A DNA stretch of 64,000 nt from NCBI RefSeq assembly GCF_010550675.1, contig NZ_JAAGOA010000001.1:455334-519333 (forward strand), in the 5' to 3' direction. Below the pieces are notes generated by a model that saw nothing but the letters and a program-made list of their open reading frames with translations, was not told the origin of the DNA and did no database searches. Both the position numbers and the translations under genes were made by a program. This stretch comes from Phytoactinopolyspora halotolerans (GTDB lineage Bacteria; Actinomycetota; Actinomycetes; Jiangellales; Jiangellaceae). This document shows, piece after piece, positions 25,850 to 33,750 of this stretch (within the stretch, counting starts at the first letter, position 1; every line of letters begins with the position of its first letter).

Positions 25850-27397
25850 TCAGTCGTCACCCTGGCGTGGTTGGGGTTGTGGTTGCGGTGGCGTGGCCGG
25901 CGGAGGATACGGCGGCCCGTGCTGCTCCTGTACCGACTGCGGTTTGACCTGCACGGCCCAGAACAGCGTCAACGCGACGAACGCCGCCGTGACCCCCATG
26001 CCCAGCGCCGGGACCAACGGCAACATGATTCCCACACCGCCGCCCAGCACCCAGGAGAGCTGGAGCGACGTCTCGGAGCGCGCAAAGGCGTTGGAACGTG
26101 TGCGGTCGGGCACGTCGCGCTGAATGATCGCATCCAGCGACAGCCGCCCGAGCTGTTGCCCGAAGCCGGCCATCAGGCCGGCGAGCATCACCGTGATCAG
26201 GTTCCACCAGATCGCCGTGGTGACCGCGACCGCCGTCGCCACGATGCCAAGCGTGATGATCGTCGCGTCCGGGCTGCGGGAGCGCGCCAGCGCGCCGAGT
26301 GACGTCCCACCGGCGCTGCCGACCCAGGCTGCCGCGGCGACCACGCCGAGCAGCACCATGCCGTTCAGACCGCCGACCGGCTCCTCACGCAGCGCGAAGG
26401 CGAAGAACATCGTCAAGAATCCGGAGAAGAACCGGAGGCCGACGTTGCCGCGCAGCGCCCGCACCACCTTGCCGCCGACGCGGAACCGACGGCCGGCCTT
26501 CTTCATCTTCAGCTGCTGCTCCCGCGCCGCGGCCGCCTCCGAATCCACCTTCTTCGTCAGCAACACGGCGAAGACAGTGGTGCCGATGTAGGCCAGGAAT
26601 GCCGCCCGGAGTGGCCAATCGTCGCCGATCTGCGCCAGGGCGAGGCCGATCGGCGCGCCGACGGCGGTCCCGAATGTCGCCGCGAGTTGCAGCCGCGAAT
26701 TCGCCGCGACCAGTGTGATGCCCTCCGGTAGCAGCCGCGGCACGGCAGCCGCCCGGGTGACGGCGTACGCCTTCTGCCCGACCAGGATCCCGAGCGCCGC
26801 CGGATACAGCCACAGCCCCTCGTCCAGGACGGCATCCGCCGCGACCCAGGCGAGAAAGCCGCGCGTCGCCGCCGTGACCCCCATCGCCCATCGCCGGCCA
26901 TGCGCGTACCGGTCCAGGAACGGCCCGATCAGCGGGGCCACCACGGCGAACGGAGCCATCGTCAGGGCCAGGTACAGCGCGAGATTGCCGCGGGCGTCGT
27001 CGGACGGTACGGAGAAGAACAGCGTTCCGGCCAGGGCGACCATCACCAGCCCGTCGGCGAACGCGCTGAAGGCATTGAGCTCGATCAGCCGCGACAACCC
27101 GGTCTGGCCCGCACCCTTGGCTTCGGCCGCACGGTGCAGCCGCCCGGCGCCCGCACGAGTGACGCGGGCGGTGCCGGACGCCGCACGCTTCGCCGCGCGC
27201 GCCGATGTGCCGGCCACCCTTCGGGCACGCGAGCCGGCCGGATCGACCGTGCTGGGACGGCCGAGCTCGGGCCGGGTCGAACGTTCGGCATCGGGCGGTG
27301 GTGGCACCGGTCCTGGTCGCCGGCGGCGATGCTCGTCGTCATCGGTGCTCCGATGAGGCGGGGGTGGGACGTCGGACACGTGGCCATCCAATCGCAT
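25850..27397 (-). CDS. MFS transporter with long N-terminal cytoplasmic region
   Basis: 515 residues from ATG 27397; a GTG at 27376 would shorten it by 7. The first ~95 residues are hydrophilic, Pro/Arg/Ala-rich. The MFS core follows with about 12 helices (LIELNAFSAFADGLVMVAL, LALYLALTMAPFAVVAPLIG, FLDRYAHGRRWAMG). The long hydrophilic middle loop is basic (EQQLKMKKAGRRFRVGGKV). The C-terminal tail is rich in Pro and Gln. It corresponds by position and architecture to the conserved actinobacterial transporter divergent from DUF3027 (Rv0876c-like). The substrate is unknown. Confidence 0.85.
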   Translation of the reverse strand: MRLDGHVSDVPPPPHRSTDDDEHRRRRPGPVPPPPDAERSTRPELGRPSTVDPAGSRARRVAGTSARAAKRAASGTARVTRAGAGRLHRAAEAKGAGQTGLSRLIELNAFSAFADGLVMVALAGTLFFSVPSDDARGNLALYLALTMAPFAVVAPLIGPFLDRYAHGRRWAMGVTAATRGFLAWVAADAVLDEGLWLYPAALGILVGQKAYAVTRAAAVPRLLPEGITLVAANSRLQLAATFGTAVGAPIGLALAQIGDDWPLRAAFLAYIGTTVFAVLLTKKVDSEAAAAREQQLKMKKAGRRFRVGGKVVRALRGNVGLRFFSGFLTMFFAFALREEPVGGLNGMVLLGVVAAAAWVGSAGGTSLGALARSRSPDATIITLGIVATAVAVTTAIWWNLITVMLAGLMAGFGQQLGRLSLDAIIQRDVPDRTRSNAFARSETSLQLSWVLGGGVGIMLPLVPALGMGVTAAFVALTLFWAVQVKPQSVQEQHGPPYPPPATPPQPQPQPRQGDD

Positions 27398-27414
27398 CTT
27401 TGGTCGGAGCGCGG

Positions 27415-27444
27415 TTACCGGTTACGGCGTATGTCTGAGATAAT
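27415..27444 (+). promoter_or_regulatory. predicted promoter for a leaderless DUF3027 transcript
   Basis: TTACCG (27415-27420) and GATAAT (27439-27444) are 18 bp apart, and the GTG start at 27453 falls 9 nt after the -10 element. Transcription would begin at or next to the start codon, and no ribosome-binding site is visible. Confidence 0.5.
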
Positions 27445-27452
27445 TGTCGCTC

Positions 27453-28217
27453 GTGAGTCGAGTCGCTAGTCGTCACCGTTCCCCGAAGCCGGACGCCGTC
27501 CTCATCGGCGCCGTCGATGTCGCCCGCGTGAGCGCCATCGAGACAGGTGGTGAGGATGCGGTCGGTGATCATATCGGCCATGAGGCCGAAGGCGACCGGG
27601 TCGTCACCCACCACTTCGCCTGCCTGCTGCCGGGCTACGTCGGATGGCGTTGGGCGGTGACGCTGACGCGCGCCTCACGTTCCAAGCAGGTGACCGTCAA
27701 CGAATGCGTCCTCCTTCCCGGTTCCGACGCTGTCCTCGCGCCTGCGTGGGTGCCGTGGGAAGACCGTATCTCCCCGGACGATCTCGGCCCGGGGGACCTG
27801 CTGCCGGTCTCCGACGACGATCCGCGCCTCGACCCGGGTTACACATCCAGCGCCGATCAGCACGTGATCGACGTGCTGGAGGAGCTCGGGCTGGGCAAGG
27901 AATGGGTGCTGTCCCGAGAAGGCCGGGACGACGCCGCACAGCGATGGTATGAGGGCGACGCGGGCCCGCACACCGAGACGGCCAAGGCGGCACCTGGCCG
28001 GTGCGGGACGTGCGGCTTCGCCGTCGCGCTGAGCGGTTCGCTCGGCCAGGGTTTCAGCGTCTGCACGAACGAGCGGACCCCGTTCGACGGAAAGGTGGTC
28101 AGTCATGACCACGGATGCGGCGGGCATAGCGACGTCCGGCTGCCCAGCCCGTCGAGCGAGGCCCCGGACCACGTGGTTGACACGCTCTCGTATGAGTTGG
28201 TTCCGCTGGAATCGTGA
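27453..28217 (+). CDS. DUF3027 domain-containing protein
   Basis: 254 residues from GTG 27453 (VSRVASRHRSPKPDAVL); a TTG at 27444 overlaps the -10 element and is rejected. DUF3027 features are EGDRVVTHHFACLLPGYVGWRWAV, a Trp-rich strand (APAWVPWEDRI), and a C-terminal zinc-ribbon-like region with GRCGTCGFAV, FSVCTNERTPFDG and DHGCGGHSDV. The Cys and His residues there could bind one metal ion. Conserved in actinobacteria opposite an MFS gene (Rv0877-like). The function is unknown. Confidence 0.9.
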   Translation: MSRVASRHRSPKPDAVLIGAVDVARVSAIETGGEDAVGDHIGHEAEGDRVVTHHFACLLPGYVGWRWAVTLTRASRSKQVTVNECVLLPGSDAVLAPAWVPWEDRISPDDLGPGDLLPVSDDDPRLDPGYTSSADQHVIDVLEELGLGKEWVLSREGRDDAAQRWYEGDAGPHTETAKAAPGRCGTCGFAVALSGSLGQGFSVCTNERTPFDGKVVSHDHGCGGHSDVRLPSPSSEAPDHVVDTLSYELVPLES

Positions 28218-28271
28218 AGCGGCTGCCCGGTGCGGCTCCGGCACCGTCGAGAACGGCCGATTGACTGCCGA

Positions 28272-28907
28272 TTACTGGGCGGCGATGAAGTCATCGAGCC
28301 AGTACGGGAAGTCCAGCAGGTCGGCGAAGACGACATCCGCGCCGGCTTCTCGCAAGGCGACCGCGTCGTGTCCACCGGTGGTGACGCCCACGGCGCACGC
28401 ACCGGCGGAGCGGGCACCGATCATGTCCCCGGGATGGTCACCGACGTGAGCCGCCGCGCCGTACTGGCGTAGCGCGTCGCCTTTCGTCTCGGCGAATCGT
28501 TCACCGACGACGTCGGCGACCTCGATACCGACATGTTCCAAGACCTGCCGGACCGCTGAGGCGATCTTGGCGCTGATGACGATCGCCCGCCCGCCGCGAC
28601 GGGTGACGGCGTCCACTGCCTCGAACGCACCGGGCAGCGGTTTGGACGCCGGCACACCGAGATTCGGGTACACCTCTCGATATATCTCGATCGCGCGCGG
28701 AATCGACTCCGGCGGGACGAAATGCGCCATGGTGTCCGGGAGCGGAAGGCCGATCAACGGCCGCAACTCGGCTGGATCGACGGCTACGCCGACCTGTCGC
28801 GTCGCCTCCAGAAACGAGGCCGTGATGCCGTCGGCGGAGTCGACGAGGGTGAGATCCAGGTCGAACCCGACGACAACGCTCGTGTCTTCTGGTCGCGCTC
28901 CGCTCAT
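28272..28907 (-). CDS. HAD-family phosphatase
   Basis: 211 residues from ATG 28907. HAD motif I is VVVGFDLDLTLVDSADG with the two catalytic Asp. Motif II is IVISAKIAS, motif III the Lys of RFAETKGDALRQYG, and motif IV AHVGDHPGDMIGARSAG. A helical cap (about residues 25-90) contains LIGLPLPDTMAHFV, as in phosphoglycolate-phosphatase-like enzymes. The substrate is not determined. The start codon lies in a 24-bp tandem duplication, so MSGARPED is encoded twice in frame. An ATG at 29006 would add 33 low-complexity residues and is less likely. Confidence 0.88.
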   Translation of the reverse strand: MSGARPEDTSVVVGFDLDLTLVDSADGITASFLEATRQVGVAVDPAELRPLIGLPLPDTMAHFVPPESIPRAIEIYREVYPNLGVPASKPLPGAFEAVDAVTRRGGRAIVISAKIASAVRQVLEHVGIEVADVVGERFAETKGDALRQYGAAAHVGDHPGDMIGARSAGACAVGVTTGGHDAVALREAGADVVFADLLDFPYWLDDFIAAQ

Positions 28908-28930
28908 GTCTTCTGGTCGCGCTCCGCTCC
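28883..28930. repeat. 24-bp tandem duplication at the HAD gene start
   Basis: TGTCTTCTGGTCGCGCTCCG CTCA at 28883-28906 is repeated at 28907-28930 with one change. It duplicates the ribosome-binding and start-codon region of the HAD gene in frame (8 codons). Downstream to about 29000 the sequence is simple CGCTCGTTCCTCGCT-like low-complexity DNA. Confidence 0.8.
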
Positions 28931-29304
28931 TCGCTTGCTGCGCGGGCGGCTGCGCTCGTTCCTCGCTACGCCGACCACTCCGCTCGCTCGTCGCGTCGCC
29001 GCTCATGTGATCACTGTACGTGGCGGATGTGACAGCCATGTGGCCCACCCGGGCATCGGCGACATTTCGCGCGAACGCCGTCTCGGGTGGCGAGATGGGC
29101 TTCGGCGAGTGAACAGGCGTCGGTGGCCCGCGCGGTGATGCTCGCGTCACTCACCGTCAGAAAATGTCGGCGTGCCGGTCACGTATTGTGACATTGACGC
29201 ACAGAGCTGTCATGCATGGTTAACCTCGGCCGTGACATCATGGCCGATGCCAATCGTCCGTTCGGGCCATTGCTTTCTAGATGCCGATTCATGATCATGG
29301 GAAC
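28931..29304. other. intergenic stretch with a GTCAC/GTGAC inverted repeat
   Basis: Low-complexity CGCTCGTCGCG-type sequence gives way at about 29005 to more balanced DNA. GTCAC (29178-29182) and GTGAC (29188-29192) form an inverted repeat with a 5-nt spacer, in an AT-richer context that may carry a promoter for the small gene downstream. TTCATGATCATGGG at 29289-29302 is identical to 14 nt of the palindrome in the TPP riboswitch region. Confidence 0.4.
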
Positions 29305-29490
29305 ATGACCTCTCAGTTTGCCGATGAGAGCGGCATGAGCTTTTCTCGACCCGCCACACTCGCACGGCGCAAGCCCGGGCAGACACCGCTGCCGAAGATC
29401 GCTCCCGAGACGCTGGCGGCCGATGCGCGCGCCCGGCGTGAGGTGGCCGACCGCACCGGTGAGGTGCTGGATCGCTTGCGCCGGTTGTAG
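29305..29490 (+). CDS. small hypothetical protein
   Basis: 61 residues from ATG 29305 (MTSQFADESGMSFSRP); ATGs at 29281 and 29335 are alternatives. The second half is well behaved: LARRKPGQTPLPKIAPETL and then AADARARREVADRTGEVLDRLRRL, a basic linker followed by an amphipathic helix. GC-rich third positions support coding. It may work with the large helicase-associated protein that starts 118 bp downstream, but no family is recognised. Confidence 0.5.
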   Translation: MTSQFADESGMSFSRPATLARRKPGQTPLPKIAPETLAADARARREVADRTGEVLDRLRRL

Positions 29491-29608
29491 CGGCGCCGAC
29501 CTTTCCCACGCCAGAGCTCTGTGCTCCGTCAGCTGAGGATTCGCTCGGCGCCGGTGTGCCTGCCGTGCCAGTCGTCAGCCGCGCGTCGAATCCCATACTG
29601 TAGATCTG

Positions 29609-31978
29609 ATGACCAGGACGAGGTCGGGTCCACGCAGCCTGGCTGACGATCTCCGGGCCCGCACTGACGAAGAGTTGGCGGCGCTGCTGCGTATCCGCCC
29701 TGATCTGGTTGTACCCGTGCCGGTCGACATCGCCCAGCTCGCTTCCAGGGCGGCGACCCGTTCCTCGGCGGTGCGCGTGCTCGACCGGCTTGACCGGTTC
29801 ACGCTGAGCGTCGTCGATGCGTTGATCGTGCTGGGGGATCCGGCGACACCCAAGGCGGTACGGGAGCTGTTGTCAGCGCCGAAGACAGCAGTGGACTCGG
29901 CATTGGCGGCGTTGCGTGAGCGCGCTCTGACCTGGGGCACGCAGAAGTCCATCCACCTCGTGCGGGTGGTGGCCGAGATCGTCGGACCGCATCCGGCCGG
30001 CCTCGGGCCGTCGGCACACCAGCTGCTGCTCGGCCTTCCGCCCGCCCGGCTGGCGACGATCGTCCGTGACCTGGGCCTGCAAGTCTCGGGTGACCACGCA
30101 TCCAACGCCGAGACGGCGGCCGCTCACCTGGCAGCGGCGGACACCGTGCAGGGGCTCCTCGACGACGTCGGGCCGGAGGCGGTGTCGGCGCTTCGCGCGC
30201 TGTCGGAGGGACCGCCGACGGGCCGGATCGACGACGCCCGACGCGCCGTCGATCGGTCGACCGCCCGGACGCCGATCGACCGCCTGCTCGCGGCGGGCCT
30301 GCTCATCCCTGTCGACGATACCTCGGTGGTGCTCCCGCGGGAAGTGGGTGTGTATCTGCGCGGAGGTGTTCTCGACCCGTCGGTCCGGACCGAGCCGCCG
30401 CAGCCGGAGATGACCGGACGCGATCCGGATCGGGTCGATCGGGCCGCGGCCGCCGGCGCGTTCAACGTGGTGCGTCAGGTGGAGACGTTGCTCGACGCAT
30501 GGTCGCTGCGGCCGCCTCCGGTGCTACGGACCGGAGGGTTGTCCGTTCGCGACCTGCGCCGACTCCCGGAGTTGCTGGACACGGACGAGACCGGCGCCGC
30601 CCTCGTCGCCGAAGTCGCGTACGTAGCCGGACTGATCGCGGTCAGCGAGGGCGAGGACGCTACCTGGACGCCCACGCCGGAGTATGACGCCTGGCAGCGG
30701 GAGAGCGTCGCCGACCGGTGGGTGACCTTGGTGCGCGGATGGCTGGAGACCAGCCGTACCGCCGGCCTGGTCGGCAGCCGGGATGAGCGTGACAAACCGG
30801 TGCCCGCCCTGGGCGGTGAGATCGATCGTCCGCTCACCCCCGAGGTCAAGCGGACCACTCTGGACGTGCTCGCCGGCCTGCCCGCCGGTGCAGCGGTCGA
30901 TGTGGAGGGACTCGTAGCCGCGATCCGCTGGCGCCGGCCGCGGCGTGGTGGGCAGCTCCGGGACGACATCGTGCGCTGGACCATGCGCGAGGCGGAGCTT
31001 CTCGGCGTCACCGGGATGGGCGCGCTGGCCGGCCACATGCGTCCGCTGCTGGCCGAGGACACGGACGAGGCCCGTACCAGGCTCGCCGGGCTGCTGCCGG
31101 AACCACTCGATCACCTGCTTCTCCAGGCCGACCTCACCGCGGTCGTCCCGGGACCGCTCCAGTCCGAACTGGCCCGCGAGCTGAACCTGCTCTCGGATGT
31201 GGAGAGCAGGGGCGGTGCCACCGTGCACCGCTTCACCGAAGAGTCCGTCCGGCGTGCATTGGACGCCGGCCGCACGGCCGATGACATCCATCGCTTTCTG
31301 GAATCCGTCTCCCGGACTCCCGTACCGCAACCCTTGACGTACCTCGTCGACGACGTCGCGAGGCGACATGGGGTGCTTCGGGTCGGCGCGGCGTCGTCGT
31401 TCATCCGCAGCGACGACCATGCCTTGCTCAGCGAAATCGTCGCCGCTCCGCAGGCGTCGGCGCTGGGGTTGCGGCGGCTGGCGCCGACGGTTCTCGTTTC
31501 CTCGCTGGACGGCGTGACGGTGCTGGAACGGCTGCGACAGCTCGGATTCGCGCCGACGCCGGAGAGCGCGGACGGGTCGGTGGTGGTCTCTCGTGTCGAG
31601 CCCAGACGGGCATTCGGGCGGCCCGCGCCGCAGCCGACTCTGGCGGATCGCCCCACGCCTACGGATGCGGTCCTGAGCGCGGCCGTTCGTGCTCTGCGGG
31701 CCGGAGACCGCTCGTCGTCGGTCCGTCCGGCCGATGTCGTGCCCGGCAGGCTGGGCCGCACCGCTTCGGCGCAGACGCTCGCCGATCTCCGTCGTGCCTT
31801 GGAGGATGGCTCCACCATCTGGATCGGCTACGTGGACCATCATGGTGCGACCAGCGAACGGGTGGTCGATCCGGTACGGCTCGAAGGTGGCTGGCTCGCC
31901 GCCTTCGACCACCGCAGCAGTGAGATCCGTTCGTTCGCCGTCCATCGCATCAGCGGGGTCGCTGCCGTCGACGCCTGA
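29609..31978 (+). CDS. helicase-associated (Helicase_C_3-type) protein, partner of XPB
   Basis: 789 residues from ATG 29609. N-terminal SLADDLRARTDEELAALLRIRPDLVVPVP, a Leu/Ala-rich middle, and a C-terminal third with the Helicase_C_3-like pattern (LLLQADLTAVVPGPL, HRFTEESVRRALDAGRTADDIHRFL). A final WYL-like strand region follows (IWIGYVDHHGATSERVVDPVRLEGGWLAAFD). No Walker motifs, so it is not itself a helicase. The Mycobacterium counterpart lies next to the XPB gene, as here with only the LCP gene between. A nucleic-acid-binding or regulatory partner role in repair is inferred. Confidence 0.82.
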   Translation: MTRTRSGPRSLADDLRARTDEELAALLRIRPDLVVPVPVDIAQLASRAATRSSAVRVLDRLDRFTLSVVDALIVLGDPATPKAVRELLSAPKTAVDSALAALRERALTWGTQKSIHLVRVVAEIVGPHPAGLGPSAHQLLLGLPPARLATIVRDLGLQVSGDHASNAETAAAHLAAADTVQGLLDDVGPEAVSALRALSEGPPTGRIDDARRAVDRSTARTPIDRLLAAGLLIPVDDTSVVLPREVGVYLRGGVLDPSVRTEPPQPEMTGRDPDRVDRAAAAGAFNVVRQVETLLDAWSLRPPPVLRTGGLSVRDLRRLPELLDTDETGAALVAEVAYVAGLIAVSEGEDATWTPTPEYDAWQRESVADRWVTLVRGWLETSRTAGLVGSRDERDKPVPALGGEIDRPLTPEVKRTTLDVLAGLPAGAAVDVEGLVAAIRWRRPRRGGQLRDDIVRWTMREAELLGVTGMGALAGHMRPLLAEDTDEARTRLAGLLPEPLDHLLLQADLTAVVPGPLQSELARELNLLSDVESRGGATVHRFTEESVRRALDAGRTADDIHRFLESVSRTPVPQPLTYLVDDVARRHGVLRVGAASSFIRSDDHALLSEIVAAPQASALGLRRLAPTVLVSSLDGVTVLERLRQLGFAPTPESADGSVVVSRVEPRRAFGRPAPQPTLADRPTPTDAVLSAAVRALRAGDRSSSVRPADVVPGRLGRTASAQTLADLRRALEDGSTIWIGYVDHHGATSERVVDPVRLEGGWLAAFDHRSSEIRSFAVHRISGVAAVDA

Positions 31979-32000
31979 CGCCGCGGTGGCCCGGTGCGTC

Positions 32001-33608
32001 TCAGCACACCACGTCGATGGACTGCGCGCCGTCGCTCTCGTCCGGCTCGTCGCCGGTGCTGCCCGGTGCGCCGTCGCCGTGTCCGTCGTCGTCCTCCCCA
32101 TGTGTGACGGCCTCGTGGGTGGAATCGGACGACGGCTCGCCGGAGGGCTCCAGCGACTCTTGCACGAAGTCCCGGATGAGCTCGTAGTCCGGGTTGGTGT
32201 AGTCGACGAGTTCGTCGGTGAACGGCAGACTGCGGATCTCCGCCTCCTGGATGCGCTCGCCCAGCTCGGCGAAGTCGTCCAGCCGCTGCCGCGGGATGTC
32301 AGTGGTGAAGTTGTCCCGGACGGCGCGTTCGAGGTTCAGATACCGCATGAGCAGCGTCGACGGGTTGACCTGTGCAGTGATCGCGCCGATCATGCAGCGC
32401 TGCCGCCGCATCCGCTCGTAATCGTCGTTGATGGGTGCCGGGCCACACCTGGCGCGGGCGAACCACAGCGCCTGGTCGCCGTCCAGCCGCTGCTGTTCTC
32501 CCGCGCGGATCCAGTCTCGTGGCTGGGTGCACGTGCCCCAATTCGTGGCCTGCGTGCCCATCGGGATGTCATACGGGACGTCGATGACGACGCCGCCGAG
32601 CGCGTCGACGATGGCCTGGAACCCGTCGAGGTTCACCATGGCGTAATAGTCGATCTCCAGTCCCAGTGTCTCGCCGACGACGAGTTTCACGGCCGCGGCA
32701 CCGGGATCGTCGTAGTCCGAGAAATAGTCCGGGAACTGATCCGGCACGTGGCGATAGACCGAGGAGAGCCAGTATTCCGACGCGGGTGCGCCGTGGAATC
32801 CGTTCGGGTAGGCGTCCCGCAGTTCTCCCTCCGGGAACGGTGCGTACTGGAGGTTGCGCGGGAGGGAGAACAGCGCCGTGTCGCCGCTCTGCGTGTCGAT
32901 GCTGGCGACCATGATCGTGTCCGTGCGCACTCCGTCGCGGTCCGCTCCGGCATCGGAACCGAGGAGCAGTACATTGACCCTGCCCCGGTCGGCCCACGGA
33001 TCGTCGTCGGTCTGCTCTTCCCCCGCCGGCGCGGCGTCGCTGCCGCCGGGATGCTGAACCTCCCCGTCGTGCTCCTGCTCCTGCGCTTGGTTCTGCTCTT
33101 CGTCCGGAAAGACACTCTCGATGAAATCGCGTTGGGTGAACGCGTAGTGCGAACCGATCCCCAGCGGGATGAGCACGGTGGAGGTGACGATGGTCACCAT
33201 GAGCGCGGCGAGCAGCCGGCGCGGCCCGGACAACCCTTTCGGCTCGAGCGCGCGCAAGCTGGCCGCCGCGATGACGAGCCACCCGGCGGCGACCACGATG
33301 AGGCCGTAACCGATCGCGTTGACCCGATCGGTATCGGTGCCGAGCTTGACCAGGCCGGTGTTCCCGGCCCGGTACAGGTAGACCGCCGCGGCCCCGGCAC
33401 CGATCAGGAACGCACCGAGCAGGACCCATCCGAGCCGCCGCCGTCCGGCCGCGATCAGACCGGCACCGGGAAACAGCGCACCGACAGCAGAAAGGCCCAG
33501 GAAACGCCGGTATCCGATAGCGCGTCCTGAGCCCGCCGATGGCCGCTCGCCTTCCGTCGAACGGGGATGTTCGCTCGACGTGTGCGGCGGGCGGTCGGAA
33601 GGAGACAT
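32001..33608 (-). CDS. LytR-CpsA-Psr (LCP) family cell-wall ligase
   Basis: 535 residues from ATG 33608. A cytoplasmic Ser/Pro/Arg-rich start is followed by about four N-terminal membrane helices (FLGLSAVGALFPGAGLIAAG, RLGWVLLGAFLIGAGAAAVY, AIGYGLIVVAAGWLVIAAA, LLAALMVTIVTSTVLIPLG). An acidic linker and an extracellular LCP domain follow: VNVLLLGSDAGADRDGVRTDTIMV with the Asp and Arg that bind polyprenyl pyrophosphate, LFSLPRNLQYAPFPEG, YYAMVNLDGFQAIVDALGG, and ALWFARARC. LCP enzymes attach wall polymers such as teichoic acid or arabinogalactan to peptidoglycan. The C-terminal ~60 residues are acidic. Four helices instead of one is the less common topology. Confidence 0.92.
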   Translation of the reverse strand: MSPSDRPPHTSSEHPRSTEGERPSAGSGRAIGYRRFLGLSAVGALFPGAGLIAAGRRRLGWVLLGAFLIGAGAAAVYLYRAGNTGLVKLGTDTDRVNAIGYGLIVVAAGWLVIAAASLRALEPKGLSGPRRLLAALMVTIVTSTVLIPLGIGSHYAFTQRDFIESVFPDEEQNQAQEQEHDGEVQHPGGSDAAPAGEEQTDDDPWADRGRVNVLLLGSDAGADRDGVRTDTIMVASIDTQSGDTALFSLPRNLQYAPFPEGELRDAYPNGFHGAPASEYWLSSVYRHVPDQFPDYFSDYDDPGAAAVKLVVGETLGLEIDYYAMVNLDGFQAIVDALGGVVIDVPYDIPMGTQATNWGTCTQPRDWIRAGEQQRLDGDQALWFARARCGPAPINDDYERMRRQRCMIGAITAQVNPSTLLMRYLNLERAVRDNFTTDIPRQRLDDFAELGERIQEAEIRSLPFTDELVDYTNPDYELIRDFVQESLEPSGEPSSDSTHEAVTHGEDDDGHGDGAPGSTGDEPDESDGAQSIDVVC

Positions 33609-33750
33609 CGTGTGATCATTCTGCCGGACCGAACCGACGGAACCTAGAGATTAGTGGCACACGCAACACATAGTCGGTGCGGCGCCGCCGGCTACCGGGC
33701 CGGGCGCTCGTCATTCGCGGATTGTGGTTTTGACGCCGCTCGGTAGGACA

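Noticed and set aside
31689..33530. 613-codon plus-strand frame spanning the end of the helicase-associated gene and the LCP gene
   Set aside because: It is antisense to a clear LCP gene and shows no family features.
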